A DNA stretch of 64,000 nucleotides from the NCBI GenBank assembly GCA_025738555.1, contig JAOVFP010000012.1:682001-746000 (forward strand), read 5' to 3'. The stretch is from Cyathus striatus (lineage: Eukaryota > Basidiomycota > Agaricomycetes > Agaricales > Nidulariaceae). Of this stretch, positions 12,215 through 23,700 are shown piece by piece (within the stretch, counting starts at the first letter, position 1; each line of letters starts with the position of its first letter). The position numbers and the translations under genes are program-made. The notes below the pieces were generated by a model. It ran no database searches and was not told where the DNA came from. It saw only the letters and a program-made list of their open reading frames with translations.

Positions 12215-13133
12215 ATGTCCTCTTCCCCATCTTCCCCTCGTTCCTTTGTTGCAGAGAATGAGCGATCCGCCGCACATGTTCACGTCCTGCTCATAACGAC
12301 AGGAAGCGTTGCCTCAGTCAAGGCCCCGTTAATTGCGAAGGAACTTTTAACTGTTCGTTTCTTTAATTGTAGATGATCTCCCCATTGAATTTACCTGTTC
12401 ACCTCGTCGCTGTTGCGTCTTGTATCTTGTGGCGGCAACTGGAATTCTGGAACTTTAGTATCGAAATGTCAAAGTTGAAGTGGTGTCGACAAAGGCCTCT
12501 CTGGAGTTCTTTCAAAAACAGGATGTCGAACAAGCAGGTGCACGAGTATGGACAGATGAAGATGAATGGACGGTAGGTAGTGCTGAATGGGGTCATTCCA
12601 TCCCACGTCAGACTGCAACGCCAAAGTAACCTTAATTCAATAGGGAACTTTTAAGATTGGCGATCCAATCCTTCACATCGAGCTCCGTCGATGGGCAGAC
12701 ATCGTTCTGGTTGCCCCTTGCTCTGCCAATACCCTTGCAAAAATTGCAAATGGATTATGCGACAACCTTGTGGTATGATTACCCCTTATCAACCAGGAGA
12801 ATGCTGATAGCATGATTGATCCAAGACATCGCTCATGCGGGCACTGGCGCCCACGACACCCACATATATATTCCCAGCAATGAATACACTAATGTACGAA
12901 CATCCATTAACTTCAGTGCAACTCCGAGTAGTCCGGGAAGTTGTATGTTACAATGTCGTTGGCCCTATAAGTAAAAATTTGGCCTGTGGTGACGTCGGTG
13001 AGGGATACGATACCCTGTGGCATTGATTTAACCTAACTAGCTGTAAACAGGCACCGGAGCTATGACAGAATGGAAGGATATAGTAAAGATTGTCGTCGAC
13101 AAGTTTTCCCTCGTCCGGCACTTGGAGAAGTAA
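12215..13133 (+). CDS. Phosphopantothenoylcysteine decarboxylase (HAL3/CAB3-like)
   Basis: Flavin enzyme of coenzyme A synthesis, making 4'-phosphopantetheine. Five exons (12215-12352, 12459-12572, 12644-12772, 12826-12997, 13051-13133) join to 636 nt, 211 residues, in frame. Visible motifs are VLLITTGSVASVKAPLI (FMN-binding start), GDPILHIELRRWADIVLVAP with the probable catalytic His, CSANTLAKIANGLCDNL, FPAMNTLMYEHP with the key Asn, and ACGD, the substrate-clamp motif with its Cys. It lacks the long N-terminal and acidic C-terminal extensions of yeast Hal3/Vhs3, so it looks like a plain decarboxylase. In yeasts relatives also inhibit Ppz1 phosphatase; that is not predictable here. Confidence 0.9.
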
Positions 13134-13411
13134 TACCAAGTAAAACTCAAGGGAGGGATACCCTAATACAAATTCGACAGACATACATAATCCATCCCCC
13201 CAAGTATGTTTAGCTTTTGTATGCAATGTACCAAATTCCAACAGACAACACCCAATGTCGGAAATAGATGCTAAGATACTATCTAAGGATTAATAGTTTT
13301 CTATCCATGAAAGTACTTAGTCCCAAGAGAGTGCAATGTCATTGAGCTACATAGCTAGTCAACTAAAGAACTAAATGAATATTTGAAGTGTTATCAGTTG
13401 TTTTGATATAA

Positions 13412-13517
13412 GCCCGCCTAGCTCAATCGGATAGAGCGTCAGACTTTTAAGGCGGGTTAAATCATATGACCGTATTATGTAATCTGAAGGCTGCGAGTTC
13501 GACCCTCGCGGTGGGCT
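13412..13517 (+). tRNA. tRNA-Lys (UUU) with intron
   Basis: A complete cloverleaf. The 7-bp acceptor stem is GCCCGCC/GGTGGGC with one G-U pair; the D-arm GCTC/GAGC, anticodon stem TCAGA/TCTGA and T-arm GCGAG/CTCGC all pair. The loop gives anticodon TTT. An intron of about 32 nt (roughly 13451-13482) sits at the usual place one base 3' of the anticodon. A and B boxes are present and a T run follows at about 13528. The base after the acceptor stem is T, unusual for tRNA-Lys. Confidence 0.9.
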
Positions 13518-13719
13518 AGTTCTTTAATTTTTGCATTTTACAAACCAATTCATGCTCAAGAATTATTCGAGAAATAGTGGATTGAATTTGAATTTTGAAA
13601 TGATTTAAAGTGAGCTAAACACAGGTAATTAAATAAGTAAACGGATCGCGACGCCGGGTTTTCCACGGTCCCATTCCGCGTCCCGAGAACTGGCGTCGTA
13701 CACAACTTGGCTTATAACC

Positions 13720-14281
13720 ATGTCAAGCTCTAAGGATGTAACGGAATCGAAACCAACTTCTGCAATACCTCCCCCTCTAACGCCAGGACCAAAACCAACA
13801 GGAAATCTTTTAAATGATTCAGTTAATGTAGGGAATAGTTCCTTGCGCGCAGCACCATTTTCGAACACCTCTTTCTAGGCTGCCGTGCATCTTACGGAAA
13901 TCCCATGTGCGAGAAGTAGTTTGCTTGCAGGAATTGCTAGCGGAGCAGGGATAGGTGTAATAAGAGGACTTACGGCTGGTATGTTATGTCGCTTATGCTT
14001 TCGCGATTCAGCTTATTCTTGTGTTTAGGCCCCATGGTGGCAGGCAATTGGGCTGTTGCGACATTTATGCTCGTTTCAATAGGTTCATGGTACGTAGACG
14101 TGTTCTGTCGTATCATTCGTCTAATTTGCGTGTTTGTAGGCACATTTGTCAAAACCAGTTCGCAAATGAGAGAAAGCAACTCAAGACGATTACTGAGAAC
14201 ATGCCTCGCCTGAAACTTAAACGCAGTGATGAAGTCACTAGTGATATGGAAGACGCGAATTCGTCCAAATCTGTATCATAA
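13720..14281 (+). CDS. COX20: COX20, cytochrome c oxidase assembly factor
   Basis: Inner mitochondrial membrane chaperone that helps insert and mature Cox2. Four exons (13720-13827, 13879-13978, 14029-14089, 14140-14281) sum to 411 nt, 136 residues. Family features are IPCARSSLLAGIASGAGIG at the first membrane segment, NWAVATFMLVSIGSW at the second, and WHICQNQFANERK after it. The first intron (gtaggg...ctttctag) is needed to remove an in-frame TAG and restore the frame. The C-terminal tail is charged. It converges on the rhodanese gene with only about 50 bp between stop codons. Confidence 0.88.
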
Positions 14282-14331
14282 ATGGACATTTCGAGTCCTA
14301 TATATACCGGCTCCTCCTTTTATCACTCTCA

Positions 14332-14948
14332 TTATGACCAGGGCGAAGCCCACACTTCCTTATCCCAGTTCTCAACTAGTTCCGGGTCGTCCTGGTGTAC
14401 GGATAAGTTACGGCAGCCAACAGTCAACTGTACTAGTCGCTTACCTTGTATTTGGACTGGAAACCCGAGAATCCGTCCCTAAGGACTACAGTTTCATGTG
14501 GGATATCGTTGTCTTCGAGAACAGTTCTTCGTGTCTCTTCGTAGATCTGGAAAGTCATTCAGAATCAATGGTTATTTCATACAAGAATAGATGTTACCCT
14601 GGCAGCTTTAGGACCTCTATCGTCAGTTGGAAAAATGAGTATGTTACGATCATAAGCAGATTATTCGCGTACCGTATCTGTGATAACGCACAGTGAAAGA
14701 TCACCTAACGGGACATCTTTCGTCTGTTTCACCAATCCATCTACATTCACCAAGAACTCGTTCGAAGGCTTGTTAATGGCGTCCTTGATATTCCCTCCTA
14801 CATAATCGTCGTCGCGAACATCAACCACTACGAAATCTTTCTTGGGGACCTTTTCGCTCTTCATGAGTTCGGCCAACTCCTTTGAGTAAATTAGTGCTTT
14901 TCATTGAAACTAGTACCGAGTGCATACATCGCCGTTGATATATCGCAT
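14332..14948 (-). CDS. Cdc25-like rhodanese (arsenate reductase/phosphatase type), frameshift
   Basis: Small rhodanese-fold protein of the Cdc25/Acr2 group. It starts MRYINGD and continues MKSEKVPKKDFVVVDVRDDD and GGNIKDAINKPSNEF. The active loop HCALSQIRG fits the HC(X)5R phosphatase/arsenate-reductase signature, and RDGFSGFQSKYK and DDPELVENWDKEVW follow. Exons are 14928-14948, 14673-14879, 14598-14616 (19 nt), 14445-14546 and 14332-14391, 409 nt in all. One base is in excess at 14704-14705, just before VIFHC; without it the gene would give 135 residues. Function could be arsenate reduction or a protein-phosphatase role; the sequence does not decide. Confidence 0.82.
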
Positions 14949-15281
14949 GTTTCTACCAGTTGAAATACCACTTCTCGTTATCGCTCGAATGTCTCCCCAA
15001 CGGTGATTGATGGACTGCGAAAAAAGTCTGAGCATAGATTACGTAATTCATTGTTTGCACTGTCTCAGTTATTTCCAAGTTTGACAATACATATGTACTC
15101 TGTACTGTACCGGGCCTCGGCAGAACAGTATATCAAAAACAAGTAACGAAGTACCTTTCATGATAACATCCTTTTCACTGTTCCCGAAACATAAAAAATG
15201 CCAAGGAATATTAAATAAGTTGTTTATCAAAGGTTCAGCTCCGAGTTCACAGCCCAAGCACTTCGTAAACGAATACAATTA
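14949..15281. other. Intergenic, no gene seen
   Basis: 333 AT-rich bases between the rhodanese start and the split tRNA-Thr. No supported coding frame. Confidence 0.45.
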
Positions 15282-16079
15282 TCCTTCTTAGCTCAGTTGG
15301 TAGAGCGCGTCACTAGTGCTTATTGGGGGAGCTTGCTCCCGCTATTTGTCTGCGTTGGCGAGCGAAAATGCATAGTGGCTGTGCATCAACGACCGGATTT
15401 TGCCGCCACGCTCGCCGGATTTGCCGGCCACGCTCGGATTTCTCCGCCGCTTTCGGAATTGTCCGCTTTGTGTTGGTGGGCACAGTGCATTAGTCAGCAT
15501 TGCGATGGTGCATCGAATACACACATTTCCATCGTAAATACATCTCTGCTCAAATTTTAGATTCAACAATGGGTACTTTTTACTAAGTTCATACTTTTAT
15601 ATCACCTTCAAATACTAATGAATAATTGGTACTAGGCAACCAGTGCACCCATGCATTTAACCATAGTAGAAAAATTTGAGACAAGGATTATGTATTAGAA
15701 TGAAGCAAGGGCATTTAGAGCGAAGGTAGAATAAATAAATAATGCACAGGCGATTAAAATAAAATTAGGACATCAGGACAAAAGTTGGACTACTATTTGG
15801 TATATAAAAATGAAGCACAAATTAATAGAACATTGAAGACAAGACTACTGATACAAAGTACATAATAATTATTCTGATTGCATTCTGTTTAAACAAAATT
15901 CAAGCCGAAATAGTGGCATTTAAAATATAGTGCAACAAATTAATTTAGAATGTAAAAAAAAATATAACTAAAAACTAGGATTCGTCAAGCTTGCCCTTTA
16001 ACGTGCGTCGCGAGCGATGTACGTTACATGTTATCTAAAGGATATGACGAGGTCAGTCGTTCGAATCGGCTAGAAGGAA
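15282..16079 (+). tRNA. tRNA-Thr (AGU) interrupted by about 725 bp
   Basis: The 5' half (15282-15318) has acceptor strand TCCTTCT, D-arm GCTC/GAGC, anticodon-stem strand CGTCA and loop bases CTAGTG with anticodon AGT. The 3' half (16044-16079) has A, then TGACG, which pairs with CGTCA, a 5-nt variable loop, T-arm AGTCG/CGGCT around TTCGAAT, and AGAAGGA, a perfect 7-bp partner of the 5' acceptor strand. Every stem closes, so the two halves belong together. The break lies at the normal tRNA intron site. Nuclear tRNA introns are usually far below 100 nt. A T5 run inside (15577-15581) should stop RNA polymerase III, so the gene is probably dead unless something unusual happens. Confidence 0.8.
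15319..16043. mobile_element. Insert inside tRNA-Thr, type unknown
   Basis: About 725 bp. The first 230 bp are GC-rich, starting with a strong hairpin (GGGGGAGC TT GCTCCC, near 15324-15340) and near-repeats of CCGGATTTGCCG type. The remaining part, to about 15985, is very AT-rich with no coding frame. The last 50 bp are mixed again. I find no terminal inverted repeats and no clear target duplication, so it cannot be assigned to a transposon class. It may be an element that landed in a small tRNA intron, or an extreme intron. Confidence 0.5.
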
Positions 16080-16155
16080 GACAGGTTGATTCAGTGCTTG
16101 TGTGTTTTACAATACCACTATTCTACAAGTTCATATAAGTATTAAATACTAAGTC

Positions 16156-17970
16156 CTAGAAACTCCTTTGTCCTAAATGATACTGAAACAACTCTTTCCC
16201 AGAAGCAACCCATAAGTACTTGTTACCTCCTTCAGTTGAAAGCTGCATCGTTTCCACAGGCATATCAAAAGTTTTATGAAACAAATCTGTATCACGATTT
16301 CTCGAAGAACCTAATTTCTCCGCCGACGGCTCAACGTAACGTGGCTGTAACGGTTCTCCGGTGTTCAGTGACCAACCTCGTACGCGGTGGTCTTGTCCGG
16401 CGGCAAACAGAAGACAGTCTTTCAGGTCAGTAGATATTCCCTACACAAATTGTATTATGAGAGACGAGAAACTGATATAAGGGCGAGTCAGAGAAGTTGC
16501 TTACAAGTCGCGGGGTATACGAGTTCACATGACCTTCGTATCGTATCAAAGACGCTCCGTCTCGGGCAGAAAAACGTAAATCGTAGCACGCCAACTTAAA
16601 AATGGAGTTAACTATCGTAACCTTCACCAATGAAATCGAATTTACCTCGCCATTCATATGACTAACGAGAACCTGCGATTCTCCAATCAACTCCAAATGC
16701 AGCACAGAAGTTCGAGATTGATTTTTCCCGAATCTCTCGGGGATGAGTTGCTGACCACGGTGCTTTCCTAAACGTATATCAAACCTCTCGATGTTTCCAT
16801 TCCGAGCTCCGGTGTATATGAGATGCTTAAGCATTCGTTAGTAAACTTTCACAAATTTCTTGCGCAGGATGGTAGATTTACGTCTTTTTGTGTAATTGCA
16901 AACACGTCACTTCCAGTATGAAGTATTTTGGGCATGATACGGGTTACATCAATGTCAGCAATGTACACCGCCTTTCCATTGCCGCCTACAATTGTAGAAG
17001 GAGTTACGACCACTTCGGTTGGCTTCGCAAATGAACCCCTACCTAACAAGAGCGATTTTCCGGTAAGGCATGATGTCCAAATATCATGCAGATCGTTGAA
17101 AGTAAGAACAAAAGTTCGCCTGCGCAAAGAATGTTAGCTGGCTATTTTTATGCGTGGCATTGACCAGGCACACTCTGCATCATTAAGATCTTGTACAGCA
17201 AAGGTTCCGTCGGCACCGAAACAAGTTGCACTGACATGACACGGTTATAAAAAACATACAGCCCGTGTTCCTGAACTTACACGCAATGAGATTCACTTGT
17301 TGATATTGAAGATATCTACTCATATTATCAATGTACGCATCAAGAAACAATTTCGCATTAGACCACGAACCTCCGAGGACGGTTGGATATTCATTTCAGC
17401 CGCCCAGTATGCGTCGTAGTCTACGAAGGTGTCAATGCCAGAATTTGAGGGTTCTGGCGTTGTGCAGGTGTACAGCCAGCCACGGTTGTCTCCAATAAAG
17501 CGTCTGCATTGACCGTTTACAATCACTGTCTTTCATGGCAGCATAAGTATCAGTATAACCAACAGCGGCACACATTCAGCTCACACCAAAAGACTTTATG
17601 TTCCCAAAAGTAGGAACTGAGACACGGGTGGCGCGAGAAGTCGACCCAACATGTGAGCACAGAATCTCACTTTCGAAGATGGTATATCAGTGTTTATTTG
17701 ACAAGTGATGTACAGGACTACCAACTGTGTGAGATGCGCTCGCCGCTCGTACGAATGCGACACTCTAAGGTATTCACTAGCTCTGAAGAAATGCAATCCC
17801 TTCCTCTCTGTAGTACCTCTGCTGGAATGCTCTCCCTGCGGAGCTCCGTTGGTCACCTTCCCATTCGTACTGTGCGGTTGCGACGGGCTCGATTGGGGAG
17901 GCTTGGAAGATAAGGGAAAATAACGATTTCGAGCTTCATCAAAATAAAAGCCGGGCAGTTGGGCAGGCAT
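16156..17970 (-). CDS. DCAF4-like WD40 protein
   Basis: Putative substrate receptor for a CUL4-DDB1 ubiquitin ligase, of the WDR21/DCAF4 type. ATG 17970 opens with MPAQLPGFYFDEARNRYFPL, matching the PGFYYD start of DCAF4 proteins. A Ser/Pro-rich linker with GLHFFRASEYL follows. Later exons give ILCSHVGSTSRATRVS, FGNIKSFG, DVFAITQKDV, YTGARNGNIERFDIRLGKH, VLHLELIGESQVLVSHMNGE and a C-terminus ending GKELFQYHLGQRSF, all fitting WD repeats. At least seven short introns are needed, and I did not verify every border. The stop is near 16156. Confidence 0.72.
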
Positions 17971-18923
17971 TTAGCCTGAGAAGGTAAAGTGAGGAAATCT
18001 GGAAAACTGGAGCCATCATCATCGTCCGTGACATGCGTGTGTTGGTGGACGATCACTCGATCACGACTGTTTATGGAAATGGAAATCTATTTGACTGCCG
18101 GGAATACAGTAAGCAGATGCAAATATTTCATAATAGTTAATTTAAGATTCGGCAGTTTCCGATAGACTTGTTTCTATCTGTGACTTTGTTGGTCGAAGCT
18201 TTGAATTCAATGCATGCAATAAGAATATCAAGCCCTTGTTTCTTACGAAAGTACTTTTCCAACTAACGTATCTGCGTTCTGATTAGGAGGATGTATTTTT
18301 CTAGCTGATGAAAATCAACTGGAGCCGCCCGGTTTATCTACGATGAAGCTGATTTCTCGGTGGTATCTTGATCGCGGAGTTGGTGATTTAGACCCCAAAT
18401 AATGAATTCCAAACGATTTCCTTCAAGCGGGATACCGGTAGGACCTCAGCATGCAACGCAATCAGACTGTTAAGGCCCAGAAGATCTGTAGCCCAATGCG
18501 TGTTTTTCTGCGTATCACAGACCGACGGATTAAAATATTGAAGCATTAATTACGGAGGAGCGAGGTTGGAACTTTTGAGATGACTCGATCAATATCGCTC
18601 ACCTCATCGCTGAGCGCTGTGCCCGATGGGTCATGGTAGACGTCATGATGGGTGATGGTTGGTATTGCAGCCTCTGGACGTTGAAAGCAGTTTACGGACA
18701 TCCGAAAGTACGTACTATAGGTGGTTGCCACGCTGTCGGCAAAGGCATGTCGAGACGTTTCAGAATAATAAATCTCGTGTATTTTTCTGCGCCATCATGC
18801 GGTCGAGTGCCACTCGAGATGAAATTGGGATGTTGCGGGCCCTCGTGGTCGGATGCGAGCACGTTATTGGCAGTGTTAAGTCCGCAAGCGAGGATGTATG
18901 AGGGTTGGTATGATGGAGCGAAC
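17971..18923. other. Intergenic, no gene seen
   Basis: About 950 bp upstream of the DCAF4-like gene and left of the hAT element. Open frames here are not spliced into anything recognisable. Confidence 0.45.
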
Positions 18924-18931
18924 CATTCAAG
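18924..18931. repeat. Left target-site duplication, CATTCAAG
   Basis: Eight bases identical to 19736-19743, flanking the hAT element. Eight base pairs is the standard hAT duplication length. Confidence 0.85.
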
Positions 18932-19735
18932 TAGTGTTGCCGCACGGACTGAGCTGAAGCGATCTGAGCTCGGTCCAGTCCGCTTTTGCTTCAAATCGCT
19001 TTGAGTCCGCTGTAACGATCTATGAGCGAGCTGAGATCGCGGACACCGGGCGGTCCATCAGAATGTGTCATAAATTCACGTGATACATGATGCGACGCGT
19101 TGCCGCGAGTCCCGACCATTCGCCAATGGCACTCACTTTGCTCGCTGCTTCCCTTCTCCCACCCCAGTCGCAGTGTATTCCTTTACCTTGCATTCCTAGG
19201 TATCAGTAGCACAAATGTACTCTTTTTTTTTTTTTTTGCGGACTCAATGTTTTTCAGCGGGAATCTTTTGAGTCTTCTCTATTGCTTTATATTGAACCTT
19301 GATCGAACCGGTCTTAAATATTTAAATACTTATGCAACAAATAAGAATCTTTCCACAACCTGGGTAGAAAATCAACCAATTGTTCAACTTCCAAACTTCA
19401 AATGTCATCACATACAATTTGTAGTATACATACGTTTGGTGTATATTGCGTTCACAGTACAAATTACATAAAAGAACTTTGACGTTTCTATTGTCCTGTT
19501 CGGCTGTTCCTGCCATCGCTACACGGGTACTTCGGTTTCCTATGTACTCTCTTTCTTATTGGCTACAGCTACTTATCACCGTTAAAACCGACATCAATGC
19601 AGTCCGCTCGTGTCCGGTCCGCACTTACGATCTCAAGCGGACTTATTCCCACATTTGAGCTCGTCCGGTCCGCTCCAACGAGCCCAAGACAAAAATGTAG
19701 CTCGGTCCAGTCCAGCTCGGTCCGCGGCAACACTA
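18932..19735. mobile_element. Non-autonomous hAT element (MITE), about 804 bp
   Basis: The left end starts TAGTGTTGCCGCACGGACTG; the right end is an inverted imperfect copy (…CGGTCCGCGGCAACACTA). Exact 8-bp direct repeats flank it. Inside both ends lie repeated GGTCCAGTCCGC-like motifs, resembling the subterminal repeats that hAT transposases bind. The interior is AT-rich with a T16-type run near 19222 and no transposase frame. TSD length, TIR sequence and lack of coding capacity all point to a non-autonomous hAT element that depends on a transposase elsewhere. The intact duplication suggests a fairly recent insertion. Confidence 0.88.
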
Positions 19736-19743
19736 CATTCAAG
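19736..19743. repeat. Right target-site duplication, CATTCAAG
   Basis: Exact direct copy of 18924-18931, immediately outside the right inverted repeat. Confidence 0.85.
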
Positions 19744-20777
19744 TCGTTCTGATTCGTTTGATTCTTTGTGGTAAGTAAGTCTTATTATTAAGAATGATAT
19801 CAAGGCTTGTGGATGGTTGAGCGCTATGGCCGTTATCGGCGGACAGGCGCAGTGATAGATGGAAGTGGAGTGCATACGTAAAAGGTTGGATTGACGCAGA
19901 GTGCACTGTGCAACGCCTGCGCCCGATGTATATCGTTGTTAGCTACTGGAAAATGATGAGCAGAGGATGTAACTATAGGTGGTAAAGGAGGAACTGGAGT
20001 TGCGCAACTGTCGTTGGTGTCCAAGGTCGAGATTTGAGAAAGGTTGTTGCCAAGGATCGCTGTAGATGTGAGAGAGTGAGATCAAGGGGCAGTCGCAATC
20101 TTAAAGCAGGCTACGCTTAAGTGCGTCCCTGAAACCGTTCAACAAACACCTCGAGACATTCTACGGTGGTGCATCGACTCTTTCTCCTCGAATTACGCCC
20201 TAAAAACACTGGTGGGCCCAAAGCGCAAGAATTCGCAAGTTTTGTCCAGGTTGGACGAGCAGAAGGATCAGCGCAGAGACCGCAGAACATCACCACCCCA
20301 GTCCTGGAGCCAATCGGCGCACAGGCGTCTTTAAAATTTTACCGAAAGCAACATTTGGACTGCACCCATACGCAACATGACGAATAGCCAACCCTGGCGA
20401 CAGCCAGATATTCCTGGGATTTACACATTCTCTTATCCCCCTCCTCCTCCCCCTTCCAAACCACGCCTCCTCTCCTCCTCCCACCGTCCCCATCCCCGCC
20501 CCCACCCCCACGGCCCCATTTTAATTCGGGATCCCCCTCGGGAGCGGCTGCGTGGCTCCAAAGTTGAACCGTTTCATTCGTCCCCCTTGGTAAGTCTCCA
20601 TTCCTTAAGCCTAGTGGCGTTCAGTCTATAGACTGCCGCATCGCGTTTGTACCGGTGCATACACCCACAAGCCATGATTCCTTTCCTTGAAGCTTCATTT
20701 GACGCGTTTTCGTCCAGACACGTTGTCCAGGGAGATCAGATTGCGACCTCGATTCAACGGATGTATACAGCTTGCAT
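19744..20777. promoter_or_regulatory. Upstream region of the RA-PH gene with CT-rich tract
   Basis: About 1 kb without a convincing gene. A pyrimidine-rich tract at about 20437-20515 (runs of CCTCC and CCCC) is typical of strong fungal promoters near the transcription start. Confidence 0.45.
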
Positions 20778-23700
20778 ATGCCCGCCCAACCCAAAATGAC
20801 CAAGAAACGACGCTCCTTACAGTCTATCCTCGTTCCTTCCTTTCTTCAAGCCTCGACCCCTCCCTCTCCTACGTCCCCTACTACCCCCGCCAATCCAACG
20901 GGCTTCACGGCGCGAATGCGGTCCTACTCTTCCGTCGATTCAAGTTCTTTCTATGGTAGCATGCGAAGCAAGTCCCATCCTACTTCTTCACTTACATCAC
21001 CACGAGATTCACCTCCCCCCGATTTCCTACTTGATGACGATCCCTTTGCCAACCTTTCTGCTGCGCCTGTTGCACCTGCCGCCCATCAGGCGTCCGTCTC
21101 TCCGGAGGACTCCAGTCGCGCTGCTACGCCTACTCCCTCCAAGCCCGGCGACGCGACTACACCACCAAAACCACGTTCCCCGCTCACACCGCCCTCCACC
21201 GACACCGCCAAGCCTGTCATACTGGCTCCTTCTCCGCGATCGAGCGGCGTTAGTCTTCAGCGAGGACAGCTTCCTCCACCACTACCTTTCAGTAGAATCC
21301 AGCCACGGCCTGCCTATCAGAAGCCGGCTTTTAGACCACGTCCCTCGCTTCCTTCTCTTCATAGCTTGGCGCGTATGGAATACGTAGTGCCTAAAAAGGT
21401 TCGTTCTAAATATGCAACACATCTTTCATTTTTTGTTCACCTTTCATGATTTGTGTTTTTCATTGTTCTTTTCATTTATAGATTCGTAAAGGCAGGGTGG
21501 GTGCTGGATTGCCGATAGATCCTTGGAATAGCCTAGATTCTGTATCTGTGTGCTCTCCAACTCCGCAGCTCGAGAGGCCCTCCACTTCTCACATTAACAC
21601 TCCTTCCACTTCTCAGGTCACTTTCCCAGTGACTCCAGTCTCGCCTTCGGCGTTAGCCCAATCCTTTCCATTACGGTCGACGTCACTTAGCGTGTTATCG
21701 GATTCGCCCACATCACCTACCACCGCTGCGTTCCCGCAGGACACTTCATCTACGCCAACCACTCACACTACGCCACCCACAGACCAAGTCTCATTACCGC
21801 CCGTTCCAATTTCGCCTGATTCCCATGACATTGCTCAGCCATTGATGCCGAGCCTCCCGATTACAACTGGAACACCTGATCGTGAGCAGAGTTCCTTGCT
21901 GTCAGACTCAGTGGTCGAAGACCCGTCCCTCCCTGACCCCCATCAACACATACCATCACATTCACCTCAAAGCCCCTCAAACACAGACGAAGACACTCAA
22001 ACTTCAGAGTTACCTTATACGACTGATACCGACGCATCAGTCGATGACCTTTGGTCAGCTCCTTCTTTGTCCCGATCAGCTTCTTTAGAGTTATCATCCG
22101 CTTGCTCCCTCTCACGTTCTGATTCTTTAATTTCAACATCATCGGATTCAGGCTCAGAAAACCTTCACCGGCCTTTCTACACCGCAAACCAAAGCTTCAC
22201 ACAGTCCTCATCTGCCGAGAGCGAAGGAGACATTCTTAATTCCCCCCCTGAAGATTACTTCTCTGTTCCATTGCATTATTCGACCACCATGGTTGCTGAC
22301 TGGCGCAGTCGATTCGGTAGTGATCCGTACGAGCTCGATAGTTTGCCTGCTAGCTCTGCAGTATCGCCTCTTGAAGTTAGTTTTGCGGACAAGCCGGGTG
22401 CTGGGCGGTCTGGGACACCTGACGCCACTATAAGGGCGTCTTTGGTGTCTTCGCCTGGGTCGAGCCAGGAGCGACGGGGCAGTCGCGGTAGCCAGAGGAT
22501 TAGTGACGCTGTAGACGGGTCTGGTTGGGGCGATAGAGGGGCATACACGCAAAGCAGTTATAATTTTTCACGCTCGGGGTACACCAGCAACACTGAAAGA
22601 GGGAATGGTGGTAGCTCAAGAGGAAACGGTGGCTCTTCTTTCATTGGTGGCAGTGGTGGTGGAAACGGCAGAGACGACGAGGACCGAGGGGACAAGCGTG
22701 GTTGGAATCGCTCCTATGTTACCCCATCGTCATCCGAGCCCACGACTGACGACGACTACGAATCTGCAGAAGAATATGGACTGCCAACGACCGATGGAGC
22801 GGCGGTCACTCGGTTCCCGAGCGGGTCAGGCGCCAGTTCAGATGACGACGATGTGCCTCTGGCACAACGAATTCCTACTGCTTTGACAGCTCAGCGTTCC
22901 ATCCGCAAGCAGGTGAAAGAAGAACGCGAACAAAGGAGAAAGGAACGTGCGGCACGGGCTGAGGCTCGCAGCCGACAGACTACCCTGCGTCCTGCTGGAG
23001 CCGGCCCGAACGCGCAAATGCTCATGTCTAGCTCGCAGGAGGCCGCGATGCACGCTGCTCAGCCCCCTTCTAGACAGCGTACTTTGACACTTCCTGGCAA
23101 CCGCTCCAACGCTTTCTCTGCCGAGGATTTAGCTAAGAAGTTGCAGAATGTTCAACTACCCGAGTTCTCATCGAAACATCGCCGCACTGGTTCTGCGACT
23201 TCGGGGAAGGATGCGGTTCAGCCTTCGGTAAATAACCGCAGTCATATGGACTCTTATGGACCCGTGTCTCCCCTTCCTACGAATTCACTTCCGCAGTCCC
23301 GCAATCATGTCGACACATACGGTCATCCCCCGGTGTCTCCTCTTCCTAGTAATTCACTTCCGCCGTCTCAGCACGAGACTCCTGCTCGGGGTCTTCGCCC
23401 TTCGCGATCATTCCACCGCCCTGAACGACGTGCCCACGATGAGCACCGTCCAGCTCTTCCTCCAATGCCCATTGCTGAAAGCAATGGTAGGCTGGGAAGG
23501 AGCATGACCAGCCGGGCGAAGAGCAAGCCTAGTGATGACCGGGAAGGCCGATGGCAACCTCGCTCCTATCCCAATGCTCCTGTTGAGGAGTCCGTTTCGA
23601 AGGGTTTAAGAACTGGCGACGATCATCGTAGAGCAGTGAAAGCTTATCCGATTCCTGAGGCGAAATCTGCCCGTACCTCTGGTGAGGCTGAGAAGCCGCC

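Noticed and set aside
13629..13868. Minus-strand 79-codon open frame with glycine-rich composition
   Set aside because: It is antisense to COX20 exon 1 and its intron; the plus strand has a full, spliced COX20 reading.
18692..19004. Open frames on both strands overlapping the left end of the hAT element
   Set aside because: They run across the element boundary and TSD, lack motifs and are explained by the repeat-rich terminal sequence.
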